A DNA stretch of 64,000 bases from Chitinophagaceae bacterium (GTDB taxonomy: Bacteria; Bacteroidota; Bacteroidia; Chitinophagales; Chitinophagaceae). This document shows, in pieces, positions 46,160-56,060 of the stretch. The position numbers and the translations under genes were made by a program. The notes beneath the pieces were generated by a model. The model did no database searches and had not been told where the DNA came from. It worked only from the letters and a program-made list of their open reading frames with translations. The DNA lies in NCBI GenBank assembly GCA_016720825.1, contig JADKJV010000002.1:124001-188000 (forward strand), given 5' to 3'. Numbering within the stretch: the stretch's first letter is position 1; every line of letters starts with the position of its first letter.

Positions 46160-46594
46160 ATTCTTGCTGCGCGGAATTACGGCTACTGTCAGCCTGCTGA
46201 TACAAACCAGGCTTTCATCTTTATCAGATATGCGGATATCCCAAACATGGGTATTCTTGCCGATATGCAAAGGCCTGACCACGCAAAATACCTGGTTCCC
46301 CACTTTCACACTGCGGAGATGGTTGGCATTGATTTCAAGTCCGACACAGTAATACATATTGTGATTAACGCAAAGTGCAGACGCCACACTGCCTACTGTT
46401 TCTGCCAGCACACAGGAAGCACCACCATGCAGTAAACCATAAGGCTGGCAGGTTTTTTCATTAACAGGCATTGATGCTTTCAGGAAATTGGAACCGAGTT
46501 CCAGCCATTCGATACCCAGGAAATCACCCATAGTGCCCTTTCCGAGCTGACCAAGATGATCCAATGAAATTTCGCTTTCAAACCAGATAGCCAT
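46154..46594 (-). CDS. Hotdog-fold thioesterase (PaaI/MenI-like)
   Basis: A 146-residue single hotdog domain. It shows MGDFLGIEWLELG, the catalytic-helix pattern HGGASCVLAETVGSVAS and GLEINANHLRSVK. The family hydrolyses acyl-CoA thioesters and includes the DHNA-CoA thioesterase of menaquinone synthesis; which substrate is used here cannot be told. Its ATG overlaps the last base of the coaD stop region (46594 shared), so the two genes are coupled on the minus strand. Confidence 0.9.
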   Translation of the reverse strand: MAIWFESEISLDHLGQLGKGTMGDFLGIEWLELGSNFLKASMPVNEKTCQPYGLLHGGASCVLAETVGSVASALCVNHNMYYCVGLEINANHLRSVKVGNQVFCVVRPLHIGKNTHVWDIRISDKDESLVCISRLTVAVIPRSKNL

Positions 46595-47073
46595 TATTTG
46601 TAGATATTAGAAAGTGACTGGTAAACTAAGTCGGGCAGGAACGGGCTCGCATTGCCCTTATTCCGGATGATGTCCCTGACGATGGTTGAGGCAACGGATG
46701 TGTATTTGGGTTCGCCCGTCAGGAATATGGTTTCAATACTGCGGTCCAGTGTCCGGTTTGCATCCGCAATGGTTTTTTCATATTCAAAATCGCTCACGTA
46801 ACGGATACCCCGCAGGATAAAATGGGCATCAATGGTTTTGCAGAAATCGATTGTGAGTCCTTCGTAAATAGCACCTTCTACTTTCTTTTCATCTTTGTAG
46901 ATTTCTTCAATCCAGTTCAGCCGCTGTTCAGCAGTAAACATCGGGGCTTTGGAAGTATTCAAACCGATACCCACTACTATCTTATCGAACAGGGGCAGTG
47001 CGCGGTTGATAATATCAACATGACCCAGCGTAACGGGATCAAATGTGCCGGGGAAAAGACAAATACGCGCCAT
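46594..47073 (-). CDS. coaD: Phosphopantetheine adenylyltransferase
   Basis: This enzyme makes dephospho-CoA from phosphopantetheine and ATP. The 159-residue length is standard. Motifs are FPGTFDPVTLGHVDII with the TxGH nucleotidyltransferase motif, ILRGIRYVSDFEYEK and TSVASTIVRDIIRNKG. It starts at 47073 in the gap after pyrB and overlaps the thioesterase by one base. The pairing of coaD with nucleotide genes is unremarkable; no regulator site is seen. Confidence 0.95.
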   Translation of the reverse strand: MARICLFPGTFDPVTLGHVDIINRALPLFDKIVVGIGLNTSKAPMFTAEQRLNWIEEIYKDEKKVEGAIYEGLTIDFCKTIDAHFILRGIRYVSDFEYEKTIADANRTLDRSIETIFLTGEPKYTSVASTIVRDIIRNKGNASPFLPDLVYQSLSNIYK

Positions 47074-47123
47074 AGATTGTTTTTAGGTAACGGCTGCCGA
47101 AACAGATGTTACAGGTGGATATA

Positions 47124-48056
47124 CTATTCTGGTTTGTCACGGGTGGCGAGGAGATATAAAACAGCCATCCTCACGGCCACTCCATTTTCCACCTGTTGTA
47201 AAATTATGGATTGTTTGCTATCTGCCACATCACTGTCAAGTTCCACACCGCGATTTATAGGTCCGGGGTGCATGATCACCACTTCCTTATGCAGGCTGTC
47301 AAGCATACTCCTGCTGATTCCATACGCCAGGTTATACTCCCGGAGTGAAGAAAACAGTACCTGGTTCTGTCTTTCCAGCTGGATCCGCAGCACATTGGCC
47401 ACATCGCACCATTCAAGTGTTTCTTTCAGGTTATAATTCACTTCCACGCCATGCGCTTCCCGGATATATCGGGGGATCAGGGTGGGTGGTCCGCAAACAG
47501 TAACCTCCGCTCCCATCTTTTTAAGCAGGAACAGATTGCTCATCGCTACCCGGCTGTGCATGATATCTCCGATGATGGCCACTTTCCGCCCTTCCAGCGA
47601 TCCGGTTTTTTCCTGGATGGAGAAAGCATCCAGCAGTCCCTGTGTGGGGTGCTCATTGATTCCATCCCCGGCATTGATGATAGCGGCCGGTATATGCTGG
47701 GCGAGGAAATGCGGTGCCCCGCTGGCGCTGTGGCGCATGACCACCATGTCCACTTTCATGGACAGGATATTATTGACTGTATCGAGTAATGTTTCACCCT
47801 TGGCTGCAGAGGAAGTGGAAGCTGCAAAATTGAGCACGTCAGCACTCAGTCTTCTTTCAGCGAGTTCAAAGGAAAAGCGTGTACGGGTTGAATTCTCGAA
47901 GAAAAGATTCACGATGGTGACATCCCGGAGGGAAGGCACTTTCTTAACGGGTCGCTGTAAAACTTCTTTAAATCGGGCGGCAGTTTGTAAAATAAGGGAA
48001 ATATCTTCCTTTGTGAGGTTTTTAATGCCGAGCAGGTGTTTTGCGGAAAGGCTCAT
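47124..48056 (-). CDS. pyrB: Aspartate carbamoyltransferase catalytic subunit
   Basis: This enzyme catalyses the committed step of pyrimidine synthesis. The 310-residue protein has the carbamoyl-phosphate site NSTRTRFSFE, HPTQGLLDAFSI and MHPGPINRGVELDSDVAD. The length and the absence of a neighbouring pyrI fit the unregulated class. It lies 29 bases downstream of pyrR on the same strand, so pyrR-pyrB form the usual pyrimidine operon head; pyrE is 1.6 kb further on behind other genes. Confidence 0.95.
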   Translation of the reverse strand: MSLSAKHLLGIKNLTKEDISLILQTAARFKEVLQRPVKKVPSLRDVTIVNLFFENSTRTRFSFELAERRLSADVLNFAASTSSAAKGETLLDTVNNILSMKVDMVVMRHSASGAPHFLAQHIPAAIINAGDGINEHPTQGLLDAFSIQEKTGSLEGRKVAIIGDIMHSRVAMSNLFLLKKMGAEVTVCGPPTLIPRYIREAHGVEVNYNLKETLEWCDVANVLRIQLERQNQVLFSSLREYNLAYGISRSMLDSLHKEVVIMHPGPINRGVELDSDVADSKQSIILQQVENGVAVRMAVLYLLATRDKPE

Positions 48057-48085
48057 TAAAGACCGAAATTAGATGATAATTGTTG

Positions 48086-48610
48086 TCAATCCAAAATTGC
48101 TACTTCCTCTCTCCCGTCTTTCTTTTTCCAGTACACTTTTACCTTCTGGCTGATGATCGAATCTATGGATTTACCCACATAATCGGCTTCGATCGGCAAC
48201 TGGCGGCTGAAACGACGGTCAATCAGCACACATAACTCCACTTTCCCGGGTCTTCCGAAATCCAGCAGGGCATCCAGGGCAGCCCTGATCGTACGGCCTG
48301 TGTAAAGCACATCATCAATCAATACCACCCGCTTGCCTTCCAGTGAAAAGGGAATATCCGTTTGATTGGCGATATGAAGCTCTTTCCGGACATCATCCCT
48401 GTAAAAAGTGATGTCCAGCCGGCCATACTGTACGCCTCCTTCAGGCTGCAGCCTCCGGATTTCTTCCATCACCTGGTCAGATAAAAAAACACCCCTGGGC
48501 TGGATCCCGATGAACACCGTATCTGCCAGTGAGGCCTGGTTCTCCAGCACCTGGTGGGCCAGTCGCCGGATCGTGATGCTCATTTGTTCTTCGGTGAGTA
48601 TTGATTTCAA
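48086..48610 (-). CDS. pyrR: PyrR bifunctional regulator / uracil phosphoribosyltransferase
   Basis: A 174-residue protein of the PyrR family. It has the PRPP-binding loop VVLIDDVLYTGRTIRAALDAL, RRLAHQVLENQ near the start and LIDRRFSRQLPIEADYVG. In Firmicutes PyrR binds leader RNA to attenuate pyr genes; in Bacteroidota an RNA role is less certain. The start is taken as TTG at 48610 because KSILTEEQ matches the family N-terminus; an ATG at 48583 would remove nine residues. The short leader between pruA and pyrR shows no obvious PyrR-binding loop. Confidence 0.9.
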   Translation of the reverse strand: MKSILTEEQMSITIRRLAHQVLENQASLADTVFIGIQPRGVFLSDQVMEEIRRLQPEGGVQYGRLDITFYRDDVRKELHIANQTDIPFSLEGKRVVLIDDVLYTGRTIRAALDALLDFGRPGKVELCVLIDRRFSRQLPIEADYVGKSIDSIISQKVKVYWKKKDGREEVAILD

Positions 48611-48640
48611 AATTGACGTTTATTAATGGATGCCGTGGGT

Positions 48641-50271
48641 TTATTTTTCCTGCATGAAAGGATACTTGTAATCCACTGGAGGATTGAAAGTTTCCTTGAT
48701 TGTCCGCGGACTTAACCAACGGTACAAATTCAATATCGAACCGGCTTTATCATTCGTCCCGCTGCCCCTGGCACCGCCAAAAGGCTGCTGGCCAACAACT
48801 GCTCCTGTTGGTTTGTCATTAATATAGAAATTACCAGCTGCATTCCTGAGTTTATTCGTTGCCAGTTCTACAGCACTCCTGTCTGTGGCAATCACAGAAC
48901 CTGTCAAAGCATAAGGTGATGTATTGTCAACCAGTTCAAGTGTTTTCTCAAAACTGCCGGCCGGATAAACATACACGGTAAGAACCGGTCCGAAAATTTC
49001 TTCACACATGGTTACATACTTCGGGTCTTTGGCTTCGATCACTGTAGGCTGGATAAAATAACCTTCTTTTTTATCACATTTTCCACCAACCCATATTTCC
49101 GCTTTCTTGTCTTTTTAGCCGCAGAGATATACTCACTGATTTTATCAAAACTCTTTTCATCAATAACTGCATTGACGAAGTTGGTGAAATCTTCTACGGT
49201 TCCCATCTTAAAACTCTTTACACCTTCCACCAGTTTCTTTTTCACAGCCTCAGCAATATTAGAAGGGATATAAGCCCGGGAAGCTGCAGAACATTTCTGT
49301 CCCTGGAATTCGAAAGCACCACGGAGTAAAGCAGTGGCCACCACATCAGGATCTGCACTGCGGTGTGCAATTACAAAATCCTTCCCGCCGGTTTCACCCA
49401 CAATGCGGGGATATGAACGGTAATTGCCCATGTTCTTTCCGATGGTTTCCCACATATTATTGAACACGCCGGTAGAACCGGTGAAATGCACACCTGCAAA
49501 ATCACGGTGATTAAAACAAACCCGGCCAATCGTGGGTCCATCTACATAAATCAGGTTGATGACACCATCCGGTATTCCGGCTTCTTTCAGGATCTGCATA
49601 AACATATTGGCAGAATACACCTGGGTGTTGGCACATTTCCAAACCACTACATTCCCGCACATGGCTGCGGAAGTGGGCAGGTTGCCACCAATGGCCGTAA
49701 AATTAAACGGGGTAACGGCCAGTATAAATCCTTCCAGTGGCCGGTACTCAAGCCGGTTATGCATGCCCGGTCCGCTTACGGGTTGCTGGCTGTATATCTC
49801 TGATAAAAAATGCACATTGAAACGGAGGAAATCAATCAGTTCACAAGCGGCATCTATTTCTGCCTGGAAAGCATTCTTGCTCTGACCCAGCATGGTTGTG
49901 CCATTTAAATAAGGCCTGTATTTTGTAGCAAGCAAGTCAGCGGCTTTCAGGAATATCCCGGCCCTGTTTTCCCAGCTTAAAGCTGACCAGGATTCGCGGG
50001 CGGCTAAAGCCGCTTCGATAGCCTGTTGAACATGTTTCTCATCACCGGCATTGAAATAACCAAGTACATGTTTTCTTTCATGCGGGGGATGTATGGCAAC
50101 TTTGCGTTTGGTACGTACTTCTTTGCTGCCGATATACATCGGTATATCCGGCTGTTGTGATTTGAGTTCAGACAGTACTTCTTTTAATCTTTTTTTCTCT
50201 GCACTGCCGGGGCCGTATGAAAGTACAGGCTCGTTGGCAGGAAGCGGGTATGAAAAATTTCCGTATTGCAT
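48641..50271 (-). CDS. pruA: 1-pyrroline-5-carboxylate dehydrogenase (frameshifted)
   Basis: This aldehyde dehydrogenase oxidises the proline-breakdown intermediate to glutamate. The first part (from 50271) has VTPFNFTAIGGNLPTSAAM, RIVGETGGKDFVIAHRSAD and catalytic FEFQGQKCSAASRAYIP. After the break the second part continues VIEAKDPKYVTMCEEIFGPV, PTGAVVGQQPFGGARGSGT and ends VDYKYPFMQE. One base is missing at about 49110-49116; inserting it gives AKKDKKAEIWVGGKCDKKEG. Repaired length is about 543 residues, normal for the stand-alone enzyme. The proline dehydrogenase gene is not adjacent. Confidence 0.92.
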
Positions 50272-50287
50272 ACAATCTATTGAAATG

Positions 50288-50295
50288 CAAAGTTA
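50288..50295 (-). promoter_or_regulatory. TAnnTTTG promoter box for pruA
   Basis: TAACTTTG on the minus strand, predicting a leader of about 11 bases before the ATG at 50271. Confidence 0.6.
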
Positions 50296-50324
50296 CTTGC
50301 CGGAAACTACCCGGCAAAATGAAT

Positions 50325-50371
50325 AGGACCAGGCCAGAACTGCTGTTCGAAATCAGTCCTGGCCTGGTCCT
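50325..50371 (-). terminator. Hairpin terminator of the SBBP-type gene
   Basis: A perfect 13-bp stem (50325-50337 with 50359-50371) extended by a short inner stem. It lies 25 bases after the stop at 50397. The T-run on the minus strand is weak. Confidence 0.75.
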
Positions 50372-50396
50372 TTTATTGAATTACGTAAGCTTTTTC

Positions 50397-53346
50397 TTAT
50401 TGAACAAGCAGTTTGGAGCTGTTCAGCGTCCTGCCACTGTAATCATCAGTGATCACAAGCAGGTACATTCCTTTTTCATGGTGCTGCGTAAACCTGCAAG
50501 ACTGGTTCCTGGTTCCTTCGGGAATTGACCATGTTTCCATTTTCCTACCCTGCATATCGTACAATCCTGCCGTGAGGCTGCCCGACTGCAATGGCAGGTT
50601 AGAGATGACCAGGTAATCACGGATAAATGCGGGGTATACCAGAATGCTTGTATAACCAGACTGACAAGTTTGTACCCGCTGTACCGGTGAATAATAGGAT
50701 TCCCCGTTTACTGCTATGGCTTTGATGCGGTAGAACAGCACCGGATCCCCGGCTGTGTACGACGGATCTGTAAAACTGTACTGGCCATTGCCGGCAGCCG
50801 CAGTTGATACATACCTGAAATGAACGCCATCATTGCTTTTTTCTATTTCATACCGCAACAGGCTTTCTTCATTTTCATTTTTCCATCTGACCATCACCCT
50901 GCAGTCTGCTGAAATTTCTGCCCGGAGTTCTGTGAACTGACGGGGTAATAAAAGCAATGACGTAGTAGAAATCGCGATGATCACATGCGTATCGTTATTC
51001 AGGTTATGTTTTACACTGTCGAACACAGGCACACCCTGGTTGGCAGCATCAGCCCATCCCCTGCCAACATATAGTGGCTGGTGTGTGGACTGGTTACTGT
51101 GAGTGGTTGTTCCAACATAAAGAACCGAGTCACGCCCATTGTAGTAAAGGTGATTGGATCCAAACGGTGCACCGGTGGCACCCAGGTAGTCATTGCCTGA
51201 TCCGCCCACATAAGATAAATACACTTTGGTTGACAGATCCAGTTTGGTGATGAGGAACATCATATCGAGTCCGCCCGCATTGAGCGGACTGTAAAAAGTT
51301 TCGCTGTTAAAATTCTTGGTTGCCAGGTTGGTAGATTGGGTTGAACCGAAACTCATCAGGTAGGCACTGTTGTACATGCTGATCAGTCGGACAGATACCA
51401 GGATATCCACATTGGAACCGCCCACAAAACTGGCTTTGTATTCACTGGTTCCATCGTTACTGATCCGGGCAATAAATCCATCGTAATTGCCGAAACGGGT
51501 ATTCTGGAAAACGGTACCGGTTCCCAGCGGAAAATCACTGCTGTTGGTTTGTCCAACCAGAACTGAAATGGTGTCACCCAGGCAGGTTATCCCCCACCCG
51601 TCTTCACTGTTTGATCCGCCAATTCTGTCAATCGTGGTGAAATAAGCCGGCGCCAATGCGGGTTTTGTTAACCTGCCGAAGAGCATTTCCTTTCCGGAGC
51701 CGTTATCTGGTACGTACGCATTGATTTCCGTAATATCCTTCGTGCTGCCGGTAAATACGATATCCCCGTTCGACAATAACTGGAAATCGTTCACCCGGTC
51801 TTCATCATTACCACCGATATAGGTTCCAAACTCCAGGGAATTGAATAAACTGAACTCCCCGATCCATGCTTCACTGGTTCCTTCAAAAGAAGAGTCAGCT
51901 GCATTCACGAGGTAATCTGCTTCCGTGGCAAAGAGTGTATCTGTAATAGAAAGTGAAACGTAATATTTATCGGGTCCTTTACAGCGTACTGTCAGCGCCC
52001 TGTCGTTTCCAGGCCCGCCGAGATAACTGGAGTAATTCAAATAATCAAGGGAAGGAGATAACATAACAATAAACCCATCATTCGCCCCGCTGTAGGCAGA
52101 GTCAAATGACATATTACGTGGATCCGTATTTACCGGGAAGTCAGCTGATGCTGTATAACCGCAGATATACACATAGTTTTCATCCACGGCAACGCCATAG
52201 GCCACATCGGCTGCGGATCCGCCCAGATAGGTGATGTATTTGATGGTTTGTCCGTTTGCTGTCAAAGCATAAATCAATGCGTCGGGGGAAGCAGAAAAAC
52301 TGCTGTCATAACCATTTGCCAATGTGCTGACATAAACAGTTGACACAGCCAGGCTGGATGCTCCGGCGCAGTATAACAAATCATACGTGTAACTGAATTC
52401 AATGGCGTAGAGGTATTCATCAAATGCACTGTTGCCGCCGTCAAAAAAAGTACCCCACATCAGCAGCGGATCAATCACCAGGGGTAACCCGGTTTTTACA
52501 GATGAGTATTGTTTGAATGTAACTGTGGATTCTTTACCAAGCAGGAAACGCACGTCTGCCTTTTCTTTTAAGCCATTACTTACATAATAGCTTTCGGGCA
52601 TGTGCATATTGTATTTACCAAGGGCGAGTCCAACTTCAAGTGTGCCACCTTGTTTCAGATGGAGTGACCGCTGCCCTTCAAACTGCATTTGAATGACAGA
52701 TAAATCAGCACCGGGCCAGACGAACCAATCGAATTCAAGATCTCCACTGGCTGTGCTGTAAAGCCGCAGGTCTATACCGGGATAAACATCTTTTAACCTC
52801 ACCTCACTGAAACTGCGGATACCTTCTACAGCCTGGCTGCCTTTCCTGATAAAATTCCTGACAGTTCCAAACTGATCAGCTGTTTCAATGGTACCTGTTC
52901 CTTTCGCGCCCTGGAAGCGGATAGAGAAACCATTGTACTTGTACTTTTGACGGATTTTTCACGGCCTTTCTGTTCAGGCATGGAAACAGCAGTCAGGTCT
53001 TTCACCGGATCACTGGTGTTTTTAACAACCATGACCCTGAGGCGGTCCTGCTCAATAAAAAGATACTGGTTACCGCTGACACAATACGCAATGACTGAAG
53101 CGGGCAGGTTTTCCTGTCCGCGGTTCATCACAAACTGTATTTGTTTACCGCTTTGCCTGACTGTATTCAGTACCTTTTTTCCAATGCAGGATCCACATCT
53201 TTCCTGTTCCTGGAAAACTGTGCCTGGATGGAAAATGAAAAAAATACTGCCAGGAGAACAAATAATAACTGACGGCTGGTTCGGTGCTCTTTGAGATGGG
53301 TGGTGATACAAACGGGATGGTGACCAGCGTTAGTATAGTTGTTCAT
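50397..53346 (-). CDS. SBBP-type secreted repeat protein with T9SS type A tail (two frameshifts)
   Basis: From the ATG at 53346 the first frame reads a signal-like segment (RQLLFVLLAVFFSFSIQAQ). One missing base in the T6 run at 53175-53180 and another in the T5 run at 52955-52959 join it to NRGQENLPASVIAYCVSGNQ and REKIRQKYKYNGFSIRFQGA. The main part, beginning RLKDVYPGIDLRLYS, has repeated YLGGSAADVAYGVAVD-like and YIGGNDEDRVNDF-like blocks (SBBP beta-propeller repeats), then a fibronectin-like segment (RWKNENEESLLRYEIEKS). It ends with a Por-secretion tail (KGMYLLVITDD...SSKLLVQ). Repaired length is about 980 residues. The protein is probably surface-exposed; its function is unknown. Confidence 0.85.
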
Positions 53347-53398
53347 TGGTTTTGGATTTCAACCGGAATTTGACCCGGAAGACAATCCGCTAAGATAA

Positions 53399-53430
53399 AA
53401 TTCCCGTCTTAGTAAAATAAGACGGGAATT
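53399..53430 (-). terminator. Rho-independent terminator of prfB
   Basis: Perfect 13-bp stem AATTCCCGTCTTA / TAAGACGGGAATT with a 6-base loop, followed on the minus strand by TTTTATCTT. It lies 72 bases after the prfB stop. Confidence 0.85.
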
Positions 53431-53502
53431 ACTCCATTTTTTTATGCCGGATACACGGTTAAGACCTGATATGTACTTAGTATATTAACGTTGTTTTTAA
53501 TA

Positions 53503-54605
53503 TCAACCCTGCTTATCTTCAGTCTCTTTTTCACTCATCAGGTAAGCTTTGATGAAACCATCCAGTTCACCATCCATGACAGGTTGTACGTTCCCTACTT
53601 CAAAATCTGTACGGTGGTCTTTGATCATTTTATAAGGATGGAATACATAACTCCTGATCTGGCTGCCCCATTCAATTTTCTTTTTCTTGGAATTGGCGGC
53701 GTCTTTAGCTTCGTTTCTTTTACGCAGTTCTTCTTCGTATAAGCGGCTTTTCAGCATGGTCATTGCTTTCTCGCGATTACCCAGCTGAGTTCTTTCCGTT
53801 TGGCAAACCACCACCATACCAGTGGCAATATGCGTAAGCATTACTTTGGTTTCCACTTTGTTTACGTTCTGTCCGCCGGCACCACCACTCCTGGCTGTTT
53901 CCATTTTTACATCACTGTCCTTGATTTCGATATTGATCGTATCATCCACCAATGGATATACAAATACAGATGCAAAGGAAGTATGCCTGCGCGCATTACT
54001 GTCGAACGGTGAAATCCTGACGAGGCGGTGTACACCACTCTCTGCTTTCAGGAATCCGTAAGCAAAGGGGCCCGTCAAACTGGTATGTACAGGTTTTAAT
54101 GCCTGCCCCATCACCCCATACCCAATCAAGCTCAGATACTTTCCAGCCCTGTTTCTCGCCATACATCCTGTACATACGGGCAAGCATTTCAGACCAGTCC
54201 TGGCTTTCAGTTCCGCCGGCGCCGGAATTAATCTGCATCACTGCAGGCAATTCATCTTCAGGTTCATTGAGCGTGGCTTTGAATTCAGCTTCTTCAATCA
54301 GATTGATCGCGTGATCGTAAGCCGCTTTTGTTTCTTCCTCAGTGGCATCTCCGCCTTTCCAGAATTCAAACAGTACGGCAAAATCTTCCACGGCAGTATT
54401 CACCTGCTCATAGAGGTTTACCCAATACTCATTCAGTTTGATGTTTTTGAGGATTTCTGTAGCACGCTTGTTATCATCCCAGAAGCCCGCGCTGAGTGAC
54501 AATTGCTTGTCTTCGTTGATTTTTATAAGTCGGTTAGCGACGTCAAAGAAACCTCCTTACCCCGGCAATGCGGGACCGCATATCTTGTAATTTTTCCTGT
54601 GTCAT
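53503..54605 (-). CDS. prfB: Peptide chain release factor 2 with programmed +1 frameshift (and one further indel)
   Basis: RF2 ends translation at UGA and UAA. The gene starts at ATG 54605 (MTQEKLQDMRSRIAGVRRFL) and meets UGA at 54545-54543. Just upstream are AAGGAGG and CTT before TGAC, the classical RF2 autoregulatory +1 shift. The shifted frame continues DVANRLIKINEDKQLSLSAG and includes INSGAGGTESQDWSEMLARM. A second break, one extra base in the T4 run at 54094-54097, separates WVWGDGAGIK from PVHTSLTGPFAYGFLKAESG. The peptide-release GGQ is in ARSGGAGGQNVNKVET, and HRLVRISPFDS is intact. The gene is essential, so the second break is likely an error. Repaired length is about 367 residues. 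Confidence 0.93.
54543..54558 (-). promoter_or_regulatory. prfB programmed +1 frameshift signal
   Basis: On the minus strand: AAGGAGG (54558-54552), three bases, slippery CTT, then TGA followed by C. Spacing equals that of the E. coli prfB site. Low RF2 should slow UGA decoding and favour the shift. Confidence 0.92.
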
Positions 54606-54611
54606 AGCGTG

Positions 54612-54619
54612 CAAAGGTA
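54612..54619 (-). promoter_or_regulatory. TAnnTTTG promoter box for prfB
   Basis: TACCTTTG on the minus strand, 6 bases before the ATG at 54605; the predicted transcript start is about one base upstream of the ATG. Confidence 0.6.
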
Positions 54620-54677
54620 AAGGATCAGCAGGAGATTTCCGCAGCAATGGTTAGCTGTTACGGTTACCCTGATTTAT

Positions 54678-55904
54678 TTATTGATTGACTTCCGGTACGC
54701 CTGTTACCAGGTCACTCAGCCTGGCCTGACCCGCTTTATTATGAGCCGTCCAGCGCAGGCCAAAAATACCATCCTGCAGTACATACACTTCCTTAAATCC
54801 GCCTGCTAAAAGCATAGAAGCTGCTTTGAATGGTTCGATACCACCTCCAAATCCATACAGTAAAACAACTTCTTCTTTCCAGCTTTGAATGGCAGACATT
54901 GAGTTACTGAGCGAATCCAGCGGGATATTGATTGCGTGTTCGACCCTGCCAATATTCCTGAAGACATCTTTATGGGTTCCTGAAAATTCTGCAGCCGTCC
55001 TGATATCCAGAATATGCATGGTTGGATCCTTCTGTATAAACTTATAGGCTTCTGCCGCACTGATAATCTGGATGGGCAGGTTTGATTCATACTTATTATA
55101 CTTGCAGGGCAGGTCTTCAGGATTCATCGCCAGCCAGCGGTCAATCCCTTCCACCAATACATAAACCGATTGCTTCCCCCGTTTTGCAAGCAATGTTGCT
55201 GCATAGGCAGCCTCAGTTCCGTCAAGATCAGTAATAATAATATCCTGCCCTTCCGGAACCTGTGCGGGATCTTTCCGCAATGCAGGTAATGAAATATGAT
55301 GTGCACCGCGGATACGGCCAAAGGCATTTTCCTGCGGATTCAGGCTGATACCCTGCCAGGCAGAATCTGACCTGACATCAAGTATATAGGTATCTGTAGC
55401 TGGATTGTCTAACCGTTTGCAAAGTTCCTGCGGTGAAATAAAACGGTAATTGAGATTCGATTTCAGCATATCCCGCAGACAATCCTCCTGGTAAAGGTTT
55501 TCATAATACACTGCGGTGATTCCCCCATTGATGTTGTACAATTTTGTAAAACCACTGTCGGCAAGCTGTTTCAATGCACGCCTGCTGCGCTGGCTGTGGG
55601 AACAATAAACAAACACAGGCTGGTTCTTGTAAGCGCCTAAGGTTGACATCTTCTGACCCAGTTCAGCCACCGGGATATTCCGTGCACCATCGAGGTGGCC
55701 GAAATTCAATCCGGCAAAACGGGACGTATCATTGTATTCACCAACTGTCCTTACATCCAGCAGTAAATGCGCTGGGTTTTCTGCCAGGTATTTACATACT
55801 TCAGAAGGATCAATCGTTTTAAAAAGCACATTATCATTCTTATACTGTGTCTGCCCTTTCACCATTAACAGCAAACAAAATGTAATCAATCCCAGGCGCC
55901 TCAT
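54678..55904 (-). CDS. Exported triple rhodanese-domain protein
   Basis: A 408-residue protein with a signal peptide (MRRLGLITFCLLLMVKGQTQ) and three rhodanese domains. The first (about 30-140) has a complete active-site loop VFVYCSHSQRSRRA. The second (about 155-265) has IIITDLDGTEAAYAA, with Asp where the catalytic Cys would be. The third (about 280-390) has VVLLYGFGGGIEPFKAA, with Gly at that place. Only the first can form the persulfide, so the others probably bind or shape. The start 55904 begins the signal peptide; an ATG at 55952 is rejected. Transcribed after prfB in the opposite direction of reading, it precedes prfB by 70 bases. Confidence 0.88.
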   Translation of the reverse strand: MRRLGLITFCLLLMVKGQTQYKNDNVLFKTIDPSEVCKYLAENPAHLLLDVRTVGEYNDTSRFAGLNFGHLDGARNIPVAELGQKMSTLGAYKNQPVFVYCSHSQRSRRALKQLADSGFTKLYNINGGITAVYYENLYQEDCLRDMLKSNLNYRFISPQELCKRLDNPATDTYILDVRSDSAWQGISLNPQENAFGRIRGAHHISLPALRKDPAQVPEGQDIIITDLDGTEAAYAATLLAKRGKQSVYVLVEGIDRWLAMNPEDLPCKYNKYESNLPIQIISAAEAYKFIQKDPTMHILDIRTAAEFSGTHKDVFRNIGRVEHAINIPLDSLSNSMSAIQSWKEEVVLLYGFGGGIEPFKAASMLLAGGFKEVYVLQDGIFGLRWTAHNKAGQARLSDLVTGVPEVNQ

Positions 55905-56060
55905 AGATTTAATTTGAAGAGAAATTACCATTTTAAAATAGTGTGTGAACATTTTTTATATAAGCGGGAAAGGTAGTGGATAAACACAAGGCTATTGAAT
56001 TTGAAAATTCCCGGGGAAAGCTGACATTTATGACTTCTAACAAAACCCAACTCCCGCATC

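Noticed and set aside
48611..48640. PyrR-binding attenuator upstream of pyrR
   Set aside because: The gap is only 30 bases and contains no stem-loop of the known type.
48641..49042. A separate short aldehyde dehydrogenase gene
   Set aside because: It is the C-terminal third of pruA in another frame; motifs continue across the break at about 49110-49116.
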